Notes under the pieces: generated by a model | Told to the model about the DNA's origin: nothing | What the model saw: only the letters and a program-made list of their open reading frames with translations | Database searches by the model: none | Assembly: GCA_016630905.1 (NCBI GenBank) | Contig: WBMQ01000002.1 | Location: forward strand, 744,001-808,000 | DNA from: Capillidium heterosporum | Lineage: Eukaryota; Entomophthoromycota; Entomophthoromycetes; Entomophthorales; Capillidiaceae | Direction of reading: 5' to 3' | DNA: 64,000 nt | Made by a program: the position numbers and the translations under genes | Shown: positions 34,701 through 47,339 of the stretch, in pieces | How positions within the stretch are numbered: position 1 is the stretch's first letter | Layout: each line of letters begins with the position of its first letter

Positions 34701-37700
34701 TGTAGTGATAAAAAAAATCAACATATTCGACAAGCTTTACCCAGATTCAGAGTTCTGCCATCTAATTACTTCCGAAATTGGCGATATGGAAGGAAACGAG
34801 GTGAAAAATCTTATGCAGATTGCCTACACGCGTGCAAGCCCCGAATCCCCCGAATTCCAATCCCGCTTTGAAGGAATCGACCAATCCCTGGATGTTTCTT
34901 TTTCTGCTCTGAACGTCATAGTCACCCAGAAAACCATTCTATCACTCTACTACTTCCTTCTTGAGACTTTTGTTAACAAGGAGGTAAGTTCCGATTCGTC
35001 CTCAGAATTCAGCGAAGAGCTAGAAGTGGAGCAAATCGATGCTACTCAGTCCAACTCAACAGAGCAGGGGTCTACAACGCTCATCAAGACTCGAATGGAC
35101 TCGATTCAGCTAATTCTCAACGATAACGGTACCAAGCTGGCCTCGATACATTTTACAGATGGAGATCTTACCATCCTTATGACGACACAGTCTCTTCGAC
35201 TCAATACTAAGCTGGGTAACTTTCTGATTATTGATGAGACATATGTGTCCCCTGAAGATTCGAGTTACAATTACAGCAAGCTGCTTTCTATCGACAGTAA
35301 AGAAGTGGTTGAGATTAGATACGAAAGCTTCAACAATAAAACTGTTGACCTCGGGTACGACAGTTTGGTGCATATAGACTTTGGTGTGGCCCGGGTGCTG
35401 CTCATTGAGGAGCCCATACTCAAGCTCCTTGCCTTCTTCAGTCGCTTTGCCGAAATGCACTACCTCTTCGAAACTGCACGACAAGCTGCTCTTAACTCGG
35501 CAAACCAGCTACAGGAACAGGTCAATCGACTTCAGTTTGATATTAAAGTGAAGTCGCCCAAGATCATCATACCACGGAATGGCACTTCGACTGACACCGT
35601 TACAGCCAATCTAGGTGAGCTTAAAATATTCAACAAGTTCAGCTATAGCGGTAAGGATGCTGCAAGCAAGCAGGTTCTAAACAACATGAAGCTCAAGATC
35701 AGCTCGATATGCCTTTCTTCGTCCATAATTTTTCCTGATTTTGTCCAATCCCTTCAAATTATTGAGAACATTGACATCAAGCTTTCTATAGTGCTAGCCG
35801 AGTATGTACTTGGGTCCTTGAAGCCTGAACGAGAGATAGCAGGCTCCATGACCCCAGTCACAATGAGTATCACCAGAGAACAGTACAAGCTACTACTCGA
35901 TGTCTTCCACCTTGTCCTAAGGCTTATTGGGGTCGGAGGTCCGCCCCAAGCTCAAGTTGAGCAAAGTACAGAAAGTCTTTCGAAGCTACCAGCCGATGTC
36001 AAAGCTGTGAAGGAATCGGAGGATAAAAAACAAGAGGTTGAAGAAGAGTTGAGTGAAGAGCTTGCACATATCGTCATGGACGTCGTTTTCTCACTGGAAA
36101 AGGTATTACTCGAAGTCTACGACGGCGAAAAGCCTGAAAAGCTCTCCAAAACCAAGCTTGCCCAAGTTTCCCTAAACAATACTAACATCAAGTATTTGAC
36201 CAAGTCCGATAGCTCGACAGAGCTGGAAGCGGAGGTACACAGTTTCGTTGTTCTGGACACGAGGACCGACTACGACTATTCATTTAGAGAGATTATACCA
36301 GCCATCACCCACGAAGGCCCACAATTCATGGCACACATGTCGACAAAACCTGATCTTCCAAGCAACACCACCATCACAATTGATAGTCCCAAAGTCGTCT
36401 TTGCAGTTGATTATTTGCTTGCCATCCAAAGTTTCGCTTTAAGTCCGTTTGAGTTTGTCGACCCTGAGAATGAACTTGGAGAAGAGGAAGATTCAGTGGA
36501 AACCAACAAGAAGATGTTTGATCCCAACGCAACCGAGCCGTCTCTAGTCGAAGCCGAACAAGACGAGTCAGATCCTAATGATAACTTCAACTTCAGGATC
36601 AACATTGTTGATGCTGAGATTATCGTCCTAGCCGACCTGCGTAGTTCGGAATCTGAAGCAATAGTCCTTTCCATTCAACAGGTTGTTCTCTCAAGACAGG
36701 GTATCTTTGCCCTTACCGTGGACAAAATCGGGATGTACCTGTGTCAGATAAGTCAACGCCAGGAGACAGCCTTGAGGTTCATCGATAACTTTGACATTGT
36801 TCTGTCTATGGATGATCGTCAGATTAAACCAGGTCATCGTCTCACCGACATCGTCATCGACATCAAACCATTGATCCTACGTCTTTCTTATCGAGATGTG
36901 ATGCTTATCTCAGATGTTCTCAACAAGTTCTCACAGCTCCTCTACACAACCAATGAGGATAGTGAAACACAACTTACTGTTTCCGATAAATCACTGGAAG
37001 AGGTGGAGCCAGAAGATCCCAAGCTGATTCGTTCCGTTTCGACGATTAGTTCCAGGCAAGGCATCAACACAGCTGCTTACCAAGTCCTCTCTAAGGAATC
37101 CTTAAAGGTATCTATCCAAGGTATTCAGGTGATTCTCATTCGTGATGCCTACGATCTGCCCATTGTAGACCTTGGTGCCGAACCCTTTGCTATAAATGTC
37201 TCAGATTGGAGCAGTAGTCTCAAAGCCGAAGCACAAATTGCCCTAACTGCCAACTTCTACAACCTCAAAAACTCGCACTGGGAACCGTTGATTGAACCGT
37301 GGTCCTTGTCAGCTATGATAGCCAAGCCCAACCCTGAATGTTTCAAAGTCGATTTCCAATCGAAGAAGCTACTCGACGTCAATCTTACTCCAGCAATCAT
37401 CGAGACTATGATGAGCTTCATGGAGGAGATCCAGACCCAGAATCCCTTGGGCACTCCAAGAGGTGTTCACGTCCCTTACATCATAAGAAATAGGACAGGT
37501 TACTCCATGCACGTGTGGGGTGATACTGGCGGTGAGAGTTTAGATATCGACATCCAGCGTATCGAGGATGGTCAAGACCTGCCATGGCGATTCGATGACT
37601 GGCGTAAGACGCGTGAGAGTGTCATTCAGTCTAGAAATAGCTTGGGGCTGCAATTCGAAGATGTCACCTGGGAGAGTGTTAAAGACATACTAGTGGACCA

Positions 37701-40700
37701 GGAAGGTGTATCAACCTATCCTTTACGCCCACTGCTTATGGGTGTTGCCCACCGCATGGTATGTGAGGTTGCTCTGAAAGACAACGTCAAAATCGTCACC
37801 TTCCGTTCCCCACTCCTTGTCCATAACACTACATTGCTACCAATGGAATTGGTGGTAGTAGACACCAAACGAACCCATCTTTCGAAAGTTTCAATCATTC
37901 CACCTGGAGAGAAATGCTCAGTACCTATCGAATCTGCCTATCGCTTTGGCCTACTGGTGCGACCTAGTGAAGGATTTGGCTACAACTGGTCCTCGCGCTA
38001 CCTATACTGGCGTGAGTTTTTGATCGATGCTCCTATCACCGCTGTTTCCTGCCCACCTCAAGAGAAGACCGAGCCAGCATTCCACATTCAAGTAAGCGGC
38101 AAGTTTACAACCAAGGATCCAATCATCAACAACTACCCCTGCATCACGTTCCGATTGAGTGCTCCATTGGAGATTGAAAACCTTTTACCCTACGACATCA
38201 ACTTCACATTCCACGACTCCAACAACAACTCGTGGCCTACCTTCCTTAAGCAAGGAGGTGTTTCGCCTGTCCATATGTTCGACATCCACCAGCCATTGCG
38301 ATTGGGACTGATAATCAGCGATACCAACTACTCCACTGGGTCAAAGCTGTTAAACATCAACTTGTCGAAGATTACAGAGACGGTGACTCAGAATATAACT
38401 CTATGTGACAGTTCAGGTTACGAGCTAGTTCTGCAAGCGACCATCAATCCAGTACCTGGTTCAGGAGGGTCTTTCAAGCTCAGCGTCTTCAGTCCTTATC
38501 TGCTCTTGAACAAAACTGGGCTCGACATGCACTTCCGAACCCAAAGTGCTCACCGACAAGTCCGAGTACCAACGACGCAAGATAGTTTCACAGATGCCAA
38601 GATCAAGCCTTTTATGTTTTCTTATGCCAAGCACGAGACTCGTAAACAGGCCTATGTCAAGATAGGCCCATCTGAGTGGAGCCACCCTATAAGCTTTGTC
38701 GCCTCCGGTAGTCTGTCCGAACTGGTTCTGAAATCCATATCGCGACCTGAAGAGATCCACCTCGGTGTCAGTATTGAAGATGGCTTAGGTAAATACCATG
38801 GTACCAGGCTTATCACGTTTACCCCTCGATTCATTGTCAAAAATAATCTGGATTCCAAGATTCACTTCCGCGAATTCACAGCCACAACCAGTGAAATGGC
38901 AAGTCCTGGAGGTAGAACTCCACTCTACTTCATTAGCCAGGCTGAAGAAAAGTTACTTACCATCTGCTACCCCGGAATCAACAATCTTTGGTCGGCACCC
39001 TTCAAGATAAACACAGTAGGTAAAGTGTATGTACAGTTAGCTCGAGCCAACTCCAGTATCGAGCTGATCAAAGTCAGTATTCAACTGCAAGGCGCCACCA
39101 TCTTCATCATCCTTGAAAAGGAAACCGGCAAGTGGCCCTTCCGCATAGAAAATTTGACTGAGACTGATGTTATCTTCTACCAAAGCTCGGAAAACCCCAA
39201 GTCAATGTTGTATTACAAGGAGCCCAATAAGTACAAGCTGGCATCAGAGTGTGCCGTTCCTTACTCATGGGACTTCCCGTCGGCCGAGGAGAAGGCGCTG
39301 ACCATCTGCGCCGGAGACAGCTACCGCACCATTGACTTCCAGCAATTGGGGGCGTTGGTACCGTTCAAATTCAAAGTCAACAAAAAATCAATGACAATGG
39401 CCATTGAGGTACTTGCCGAAGGTCCAGTTCTCGTATTGCGTATGTCAAGGTACATTGAATCGGAATCCTTGTTTAGGCCTACCCGACCCCAGTCAGCCAG
39501 TGTAGTCCACCGTGTAAGTACCTCGTACCCAGCCACACCACCACCCAGTCAAGGCGGCGAGAAGCAGGCTAACCAAGGCTTCGAAATTGTGGAGCAGGAG
39601 GCGCGCGTCGTGTTCACTTTCGCCCTGAAACTAGAAGGTATAGGTCTCTCTCTTATTAACCGCCGTAAGCAGGAGCTCATCTACGCTACCTTGCGTGGAT
39701 TGGAATTCAAGTTCAACGACTATACCAACTCACAGTCCATGAACCTGAAGATCAAGTGGATCCAAGTCGACAACCAGCTGTTCGGAAGTTTGTACCCAAT
39801 CCTACTGTACCCCACTGTTATCTCCAAGACTGGAAATGAAAGCACTTTGCACCCAACCCTTCAAGTGGTAGCAACTCGTTCCAAGGATCAGAGTCACGGT
39901 GTCATGTTCTTCAAGTATTTTACGTTTTTGCTGCAAGAAATTTCGTTCGAGATCGACGAGGACTTCTTGTTTGCTCTGATGGACTTCATCAAGTACAGCG
40001 TGCCCGATTTGGGGATCCAAACTGATGATGCTGATGGTCAACTTTACGACAACCGAATCCAGATTCCTGAACCCGAGGTCAATGAGGATGGTTTACAGGT
40101 CTATTTCTCTTTGCTCCACATCCAGCCACTCAAGCTCAACCTCTCCTTTATGCGTACCGAACGCATTAACCAGGAGGAGGTGCAACCAACTTCTCATAAT
40201 CCACTAACCCTACTGATCAACGTGCTGACGATGGCCATCGGTAGCATCAACGATGCTCCTATCAAATTCAATGCACTTGTTCTAGAAAACCTGCTAGCCA
40301 CTACTCCAATACTCATGGATCGGCTGACGAGCTATTACGGTCAGGAGTTTGTGTACCAGATCCACAAGGTGGTAGGTTCCGCTGACGTACTGGGTAACCC
40401 GGTAGGGCTGTTTAACAATTTATCTTCTGGTGTCGTAGATATCTTTTACGAGCCGTATCAAGGGTTTGTAATGTCGGATCGACCCCAGGACTTTGGTATC
40501 GGTCTAGCCCGCGGTACGGCAAGTTTCGTCAAGAAGACGATCTTTGGGTTCTCCGACTCTTTCTCGAAGATTACCGAGAGCTTAGGTAAGGGTCTAGCTG
40601 AAGTGACTATGGATCGCGATTTCATAGATCGACGCCGTCTCAACAAGACCCGGAACCGACCCAAGCACGCCTTATATGGTGTAGCCCATGGTGCAAACTC

Positions 40701-41316
40701 GTTAGGGTCTTCAGTGGCTAGTGGTTTATCTGGGGTTGTATTGCAGCCTATCGAAGGAGCCGAACGAGATGGTATCGGTGGTTTCTTTAGAGGTGTAGGC
40801 AAAGGACTCGTAGGTGCCGTTGCCAAACCGATGGTGGGAGCCTTCGACCTAGTGAGTAATGTCGCCGAAGGTATCCGCAACACGACCACCGTTTTCGACA
40901 ACGACGGCATTGATAGGGTACGCTTACCGCGCTACATCGCCCCCGATGGTATCCTTAAACCCTACTCGCAGCGTGAAGCCTTGGGCCAAAAGTGGTTGCA
41001 AGAGTTGAAGGAAGGTAAGCGGGTCAACGAATGTTATCTAGCCCATTACGACCTGCATTCAGCTCAAACAATAGTCATGTTGACTACCATACGTGTTATG
41101 CAGATTAAGCTCAAGAACCTCAACCTGGAGTGGGAGATGCCATTCACCGAGCTGCAAGCCGTCCATCTTAGCAGCTCAGGAATCTCTTTGGTAGGTAGAG
41201 GTACCAGTATGGGACCGTTTATACATATACCTGAGCCTAGTTCAAGGAAATGGTTTGGGGCCCGCATTGATGAGGTCTTTGATCAGCATTTGGCGAGTCG
41301 GAGACCTATGGAATAG
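31764..41316 (+). CDS. VPS13: Bridge-like lipid transfer protein Vps13
   Basis: Exons 31764-31860, 31899-31975 and 32013-41316 give about 3,110 aa (yeast 3,144). The N-terminus [21 protein letters not shown] and [12 protein letters not shown] is the chorein domain; the VPS13 adaptor-binding repeats lie mid-to-late (about 37480-39400), and the ATG2-like C-terminal region ([21 protein letters not shown], about 40390) and a PH-like end (to 41316) follow. Vps13 moves phospholipids at membrane contact sites and acts in vacuolar sorting and prospore membranes. The first intron ends in AAAG. Near 32365-32383 the frame must skip one base to go from FAIGVTLS to [10 protein letters not shown], a universally conserved stretch; the 8.9-kb remainder is one clean frame. 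Confidence 0.96.
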
Positions 41317-42346
41317 TTTTTTTTAGTAAACTCTGTCTTTTTTAGTATATGCTTTGGTGTCTGTATAGTTTAATCATTTTGTTGGAGTTATACTGATGGT
41401 TCAGAAGTACTTGTTTTGTTTATTTTGCTTTGATATAACCAAGTATAAGTGCCAAATTTGAAGTGTTAAAGATACACTCCAAGAATCACTACATATAGTT
41501 TCCTTTTTAGACGTGCTCTTTAGAGTAACAGCTCAAGAACTAAAAATTCAAACAATACCCACATCCTATACAAAAAGCACTACCTATCTATATTTTAAAG
41601 TATTCCATAGATTCATCATAAAAGTATGCTATTTTACTATATCTAAGTAGTATTTTTGAAAAGGATAGTGATATTAGTGTACCATAATTTTAACTACTGG
41701 CCATTTATTTTTCTGAATACCCCTTCAATAATTAAAATTTGAATGGTATTAATAATTGTTTACTTCAATATACATGTTTATTTCTTGAATTTCATATAGT
41801 TTGGATGTTTGAAGCTTAAATTTCTTAATGATCTTTGCCTAAAAGGAGGTTGTTTTTCAAGTTAACCTCACCCAGTATAGCATCAATCAATACAAGAGCT
41901 CCACTAGTTGGTGTAACTCACTGACTTATATCAACTGGTAAGATTCTTGTTTTTATTGAAGCTATATTGGGTGAGTTTAGCTCGAAAAACGAAACAAAAA
42001 ATGATGAATAATCAAAACTATGATATGGCAAGCATCTTTATTTGTCGAAGTTTGTTTAGATTATAAACATTGACCTAGAAGCCGTACCATAAGCTATAAA
42101 ACTAAACATTGCTACTTAAAATACAAGTATATATAACATTCTAAAGTGCGACGTTCAATTATTTAATTATTATTTAATTTAAAACAATTATATCAAGTTT
42201 TAGATGGTAAAAGAAAGCTTAAAATATTCTTAAAGGCCATTACATGTAGTGTAAGGCTGTATAGACGTTGTCTAGAAAAGTAGAATTTAAAAGGCAGCCT
42301 ATTCGACATTAGCTCCATTAGTAGTGAATAGCTCATAATTAACATC
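41317..42346. other. Intergenic region, tail-to-tail, with long hairpin
   Basis: About 1 kb between convergent VPS13 and a Zn2Cys6 gene. The only structure I see is the hairpin at 41850-41992. Confidence 0.5.
41850..41992. repeat. Long imperfect inverted repeat (hairpin), ~143 nt
   Basis: Two arms of about 62-65 nt fold on a loop of about 13-20 nt. CTCACCCAGTATAGC (41867-41881) faces GCTATATTGGGTGAG (41961-41975) with one mismatch. Inside, TCAAT, ACAAGA and AGTTG meet their complements; outside, 41850-41866 pairs with 41976-41992. Several mispairs are G-T, which would be G-U pairs in RNA. Confidence 0.8.
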
Positions 42347-44097
42347 TTAAGCCTGAGGTTTACTTTCTCTGTAAATGACATCGGCAACGACTAGGTTGAT
42401 GCGTGCCAATTTGCCGTTGACACTCTTATTAGCTAAATGGTTGAAGCTAGCGTAGGCAAACTTGATGATTTCATCTACATAGGCTTGATCTATGCCGTAA
42501 TTCTGTTGCAGCAACAAATAGACTAAAGCTTGACAAAGCAGTGGAATGTACAGATAGTAGTACAGGTCGATAGGTAGCTTGGAACTACTTTTGAAAACGT
42601 CGTAGATGGCCCGTAAGGATTGGTCAAGGAGTCGCCCAACATCAGAATCTAATTTGCTGGAATCCCTGCTGATGTTGAGGTGGACCGGTAACGAGTAGGC
42701 TCGATAGATGCCAATGTTGGTAAAGAAGGAAACTAGGTTAACAAAGCAGTCCACCGTATAAAAGCTGTTTTTGGAGTTACTTTGTAACTGCATAAGATGG
42801 CCAACAATAACGTTACAAATGGAAGTGAATTGCTTTACGATACGATCTATCACCTTCACTAAGTCAATCTTGGATATTGTTCCACCTATAGCCATCTGCT
42901 GAGTCAGTGCTATGGTCATGAACTGGGGGCTAGCTAGGATGTGGAAGTAGTTTAGTAGGAAGCTAGGGAGGTCTTCGTACCTGCCCATGCCAAAAATTGG
43001 GTTGAAGTTGGGAAAATTGAACGATGAAAAGTCGTCTATTAAAGTGTAGGTGGTAACTTGAGAGATCCAACCGGTCGTCGAGTTGACCTGCATCAACTTG
43101 CCATAAGCCAGCCACCTTTCAAACTTAACTATCGACCAAGATGGGTTTGGTTGTTGGTGGTGCATATGGTATAGACCTAGCATTGCAGCCAAGTTATTAG
43201 TGAATCCTAGTTGTAGGAAGCAGGACGGTTGCTTCCACTCCAGTTCATTGAGGCCGACCAGCATGACCAGTGTCGCTTGGATCGTATCCAATGTTGGTTT
43301 AGAGTAGCTGGCGATAAAGGCCTGGTACAGCTGGTAGTCCAAGAAGGATTCCAGTTGGGTGACCACTGGATCTTTAGGCAGGATATTTGAGGCCACTCAA
43401 CGCCACTGCGTACATGAGGAATTTGGATCGAGGCTGGGAGAAGAAGGATTTCTTGTCAAAGAGGAAAAACAGCGGGTTGATCTTGTCAAAGTAGTTCTGA
43501 AAGCTGAGGCAGAGTACTTGGAAGTAGATTTGCTTTGAGATCTTGAAGTTTTGAGGTACTGAAGGTAGTACTGGATTTCGTGATAGAATCAGATTAAGGG
43601 ACTTGGTTGTACCTACAAACGCTAACCCTCTTGGACACAATTTAGACTTGCCAGGATGACTCAGGATACAGTAGAGATTGTACCCGTTGGATTTGTTGGT
43701 GTACTGGCTCAAAAGGCTTTGAAAGAGGGATTGTGAGCTCTGCGACGTCCTCAAATAGCTCTTGACATCGAATAGTTTAAATTTGGTGTTGGCTGGTTTG
43801 CCACTGCGTTGCACTGCACTTTCGACAAATTTGACATTGGAAGCGGACATGCTTTCAGAAATGAACTCAATTGGCTTTGCTGTTGTACTTTGACTCTTGG
43901 TTTTGTCTTCATCTTGGATCGGTAGCTTCCGCTTACAGTACCGCAGCTTGCGTTTCAAAGTGCACTTCATCTTGCGATGGTTGCACATGCTGCAACTCGG
44001 TAAAGCTCGGATTGCAACTTAATTTATAACTGGCACACTGGTCACACCGGTAGTATGATGTACTTCCTGAATACGTGTCTGGGTCCCTGCTGTACAT
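42347..44097 (-). CDS. Zn2Cys6 fungal transcription factor (two frame breaks)
   Basis: The best start is the ATG at 44097 (MYSRDPDTYSGS...). It gives CDQCASYKLSC in one frame and CSMCNHRKMKC in the next; skipping one base between 43995 and 44010 yields a perfect C-x2-C-x6-C-x6-C-x2-C-x6-C cluster. A second +1 step is needed at 43374-43398, between FLMYAVALSGLKYP and DPVVTQLESFLDYQLYQAF. Beyond it 330 codons of fungal-specific TF domain (QATLVMLVGLNELEWKQPS...) run clean to 42347. A 25-nt intron is the only other option for the second break, and is unlikely. The gene may be real with sequence errors, use recoding, or be decaying. Binding targets are unknown. Confidence 0.7.
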
Positions 44098-44727
44098 ATC
44101 TTGATCTTATACTTGAGGTTGGTTGGTACTCAAACTTCTAAAGTCGAATTTTGGTTCAAGTATCATTAAACTGTCGAAGCAGGTATTTGTAATTAAAGTC
44201 GAGTGCTGAGAATAGTTAAAACTACGTTGGAGCCGTTGTTATGCTACAGCCTACTTAATGTCGGTCACTGTACTAGACTGGAAAGAGAGAATTGCACAGA
44301 ATTTATTTTGGTTGATATGGATTTTATAAAAGATAGGTGGATTAAATATGTCCGATAGTCAAAATCCATTGTAAAAACCATTTGCCACCTAGAAATGCAT
44401 GCTTAATCAAATAGTTTTAGTATAGCAAGCTAATGCTTAACCTTTTATAGAAATTAAAGCAGTGGCTGTTGGTATGAGGATCTTGGAGGTAAGTAGGCGT
44501 CGACATCCAATTAATGACTTTAGGTATAAAAGGTGTTTACAATATTAACCAAGGCCAAAGATAGCTTGTTGGCTAGACTTTGGCCGCATTTTTTCGGCAG
44601 ATTTCTAGAAAAATGCTTACGAAACCTCTTTTCAATAGACACACTTGATTGGCTACCTATGAAAACCCAAGTAATCAATTCCTTTCTCCATCCAACTTTT
44701 CTAGCTTCACCAACAAAACACTTTACC
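44098..44727. promoter_or_regulatory. Divergent promoter region (Zn2Cys6 gene / elongin-B-like gene)
   Basis: About 630 nt between two divergent starts. A good donor-acceptor pair (GTAAGT near 44489, TTTAG near 44524) may be a leader intron of the plus-strand gene. The plus frame opens at 44533 without a convincing start. Confidence 0.4.
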
Positions 44728-45314
44728 ATGACAACGTTAACAGTAACTTTTGATACCTATACAACCTTGTCTAACTTCAGCTTAAAAGCCAATTGGAACA
44801 TCGGGTACCAAATCCTTTACCTTAAAGGTGCTTCGTGACAGCACTTACTTGTACATTGAATGTAGTGATAAGGAGACCGGTGCCACGTTGAAAGACAAAG
44901 TTAAACTTATGTTGCAGTTCAGTATAAAGGACGGTACAAAACCCAGCAACCTCAAGTTCTACTACTCAGAAGCATTTATTCGACCTCCACCCCTAGTCGA
45001 GGTAGATGAAGAGGAGTTGGAAAGCATGGAAGATTTCAGCTCCAAGAGTAAAGAGCTGAAGCAAATCGATGACTTGGATAAGTTGAAGGATTTAGGATTG
45101 GAGAATAGATCGATTGTCATTATGGCTTACTCTATAGATGGTAACTTATGCTTAAGTTTTAATGATTATTTAATTGGTCTTTACTTTTTTGCAATGTTTA
45201 GATGAATTTGAAGAACCCACCTATAAGAGGCCCGAACGACCGATTGAGGAAAGTTATTCGGATACTATGTTGAACCAGGATACCGTCAATTCCAAGCGTA
45301 AAAATTCGAGTTGA
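44728..45314 (+). CDS. Elongin-B-like ubiquitin-fold protein (tentative)
   Basis: ATG at 44728 gives MTTLT, then an intron (44743-44827, AAAG acceptor; or two shorter introns), then VLRDSTYLYIECSDKETG and ATLKDKVKLML. This lines up with the start of elongin B ([24 protein letters not shown]) with like spacing. The later segment LDKLKDLGLENRSIVIMAY followed, after an intron at about 45142-45203, by DEFEEPTYKRPERP matches the family's C-terminal layout. Elongin B partners elongin C in transcription elongation and Cullin complexes. A longer acidic insert lies between the two halves. The alignment is by eye from memory; it could be another ubiquitin-like protein. Confidence 0.45.
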
Positions 45315-46286
45315 GTGGAAGATCCTTTTTTATCAATACTTGTAAGAATTTCAAATAGTAAAGTGTTTTTGGTTAAGTTATTGACTTTCCTATTTTCCTT
45401 GTGGTTTATCCTAGCTTTATTTAATAAATATTAATGCAAGCACTGTAGTAAGTATTTGTGTTTAAGTTTTAGGTTGAAATGATTTGGTAAATTTAATCAC
45501 TTTAGCATGAATTTAATCATCTTTATAAGTCTATATATTAGCTGTTTAGTGTTGTAACTTTTCCAATACGTACAGTAGAAATTTGAACATCTTCTGAGTT
45601 CATAGATGTAGCTAACTTTTAATGCTGCTTAACTATATAGTATACATTATAATGTAAGGCAACTTTACAACGATGGCCCACAGCTCAAAGGATTCAAACG
45701 TTTAGATCCCAGCTATTTAGAGTCGACGGGAATATAATGTCAAGTTGAAAGAGCTGAATTTTGGAAGATTATGTTTAAGTCTCGAGCTTGACAAATTGAT
45801 GATTAATCTAGCTTTACAGTTGTAGTTGGATTGACTATAATGTGTTTTAAGATGCAACCAAGAATACTGAAGCGATGAGAACTGGCTGAGTTGGCTACAT
45901 TACTTTTCAAAACCTAGTAAATTTTCATTTCATTCCTGCTCTGTGCATATAAAAGTATTTGGATACTATATATTAGATTTAGTATTTTAGCCCAGTATAA
46001 ACTATATTTAAAATCAAATTGCTACGATTCAATTACTTTTAAAAAGGATATTGTTTTTAGAATATCTGATTGCATACTGAAGATAAATGTATACATCGTA
46101 TAGTCTATAGCAGTGTGTAAATTACCACGAATGTCCAAATTAAAACAATTGAGACATATAGTAGTCGTTCTATTCCTCCCACAATCCTACCAGGAAAACT
46201 TTCCATAAATCTGATTTCAAATTAAAACCAAAAGTATCTAAACATTCAAGTTTGGCATGAAATTTTAACAAAGCACCAGATCCAAT
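45315..46286. other. Intergenic region, tail-to-tail
   Basis: About 970 nt, AT-rich, between convergent genes. Nothing recognised. Confidence 0.5.
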
Positions 46287-47339
46287 CTATTCATCTAGAA
46301 CTCGTATAGTCTCGTTGTAAAGTCTCTCCAACTCAAACTCCTCAACTACTGTCTCCTACAGTAACCGTTAGTTAAATAGGATATACAGTGTAGCCAAAGC
46401 TATGGATTAAAACATACCTCTGAACGATCAAAGTAAGCAAGCCCTCTCTTGTTAGGTTTGGTATCAGTAGTCAAGTTAGGTAGTCGTTTAATCTCCTTAC
46501 CATCCTTATACAAAAGTACGGTAGGCAACTGTAACGAAGTTACCGAATTATCTACCTTGAAGTGAGCAGCTAGATCATCTTCTTGATCCACGTCAATACT
46601 TCCTAAAATAAACAAGTTAGTAATTAAATTTCATAGTATACCTACCAAACTTTATATCGTAAGTAGTGAACCTAACAACCATTAAATTCAACATGAAATT
46701 TAATAAAAAAGTTACCGCAAAGACAAGGAAGCAAATACGGCTTGGAAGTTGAGGCAACGTGGAGACCAGAAAACTTGTAAAAGTAAGATACGGAAGCCTT
46801 TCTCAGAGATAAATTGCTTGTAGGAAGTTTTATCTAAGAATTCGATCCTGGAAGGCCCCGAGTAAGGTGGTTGGGATGCCAAAAAGAACATAACTGAAGA
46901 TTAAGTTAAAGTAGATATACAGTAAAGAAAGTACCTAAACAAGCTAGTAGATAAACAGCAGTTTCCAAAGTAGTAGAATAGAAGTAGAGGATAACTAAAT
47001 TAACTAGCTTGAGATACAAGGAGCCGTTGGATATTCCATCTTCCAAACTGGTACTTCTATAAAGCTTTACCACCAACATGAACAACAAAACTGCTACTAT
47101 ACCTAACCCTACCTAAATTAATATTAAAAAATAATGTTAGATAAAGCTGCTTTCAATTTTCAATAAACTTTACATTTTGGAGTGGGCTATAAGGTATTTC
47201 TTGGTTGAAAGGGTATGTTTTGGTGAAGAACAAAGCTGGAATAATGGAGGTCAACAGTAGGCTGTAGTAGTAGTAGAAGTGGTTGAGTCTACCTATCAGG
47301 CTAGGTATCGCTAAAGTTGGATTTACCATGTTTGTTTTT
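46287..47339 (-). CDS. TMX2-like transmembrane thioredoxin-fold protein
   Basis: Start ATG at 47339; six or seven exons with introns of about 40-70 nt; stop at 46287. The N-terminal half has several hydrophobic stretches (YYYYSLLLTSIIPALFF, VGLGIVAVLLFMLVVKLY, YSTTLETAVYLLACL). The rest is a thioredoxin fold: FRILLLQVFWSPRCLNFQAVF, FGSIDVDQEDDLAAHFKV, then SLQLPTVLLYKDGKEIKRLP. This order and the LPTxxLxxxGKE motif match TMX2, an ER/mitochondria-contact thioredoxin relative. The active-site CxxC is reduced to SPRC, so it is unlikely to be a full disulfide oxidoreductase. It is divergent from the Zn2Cys6 gene at 47706. Confidence 0.75.
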
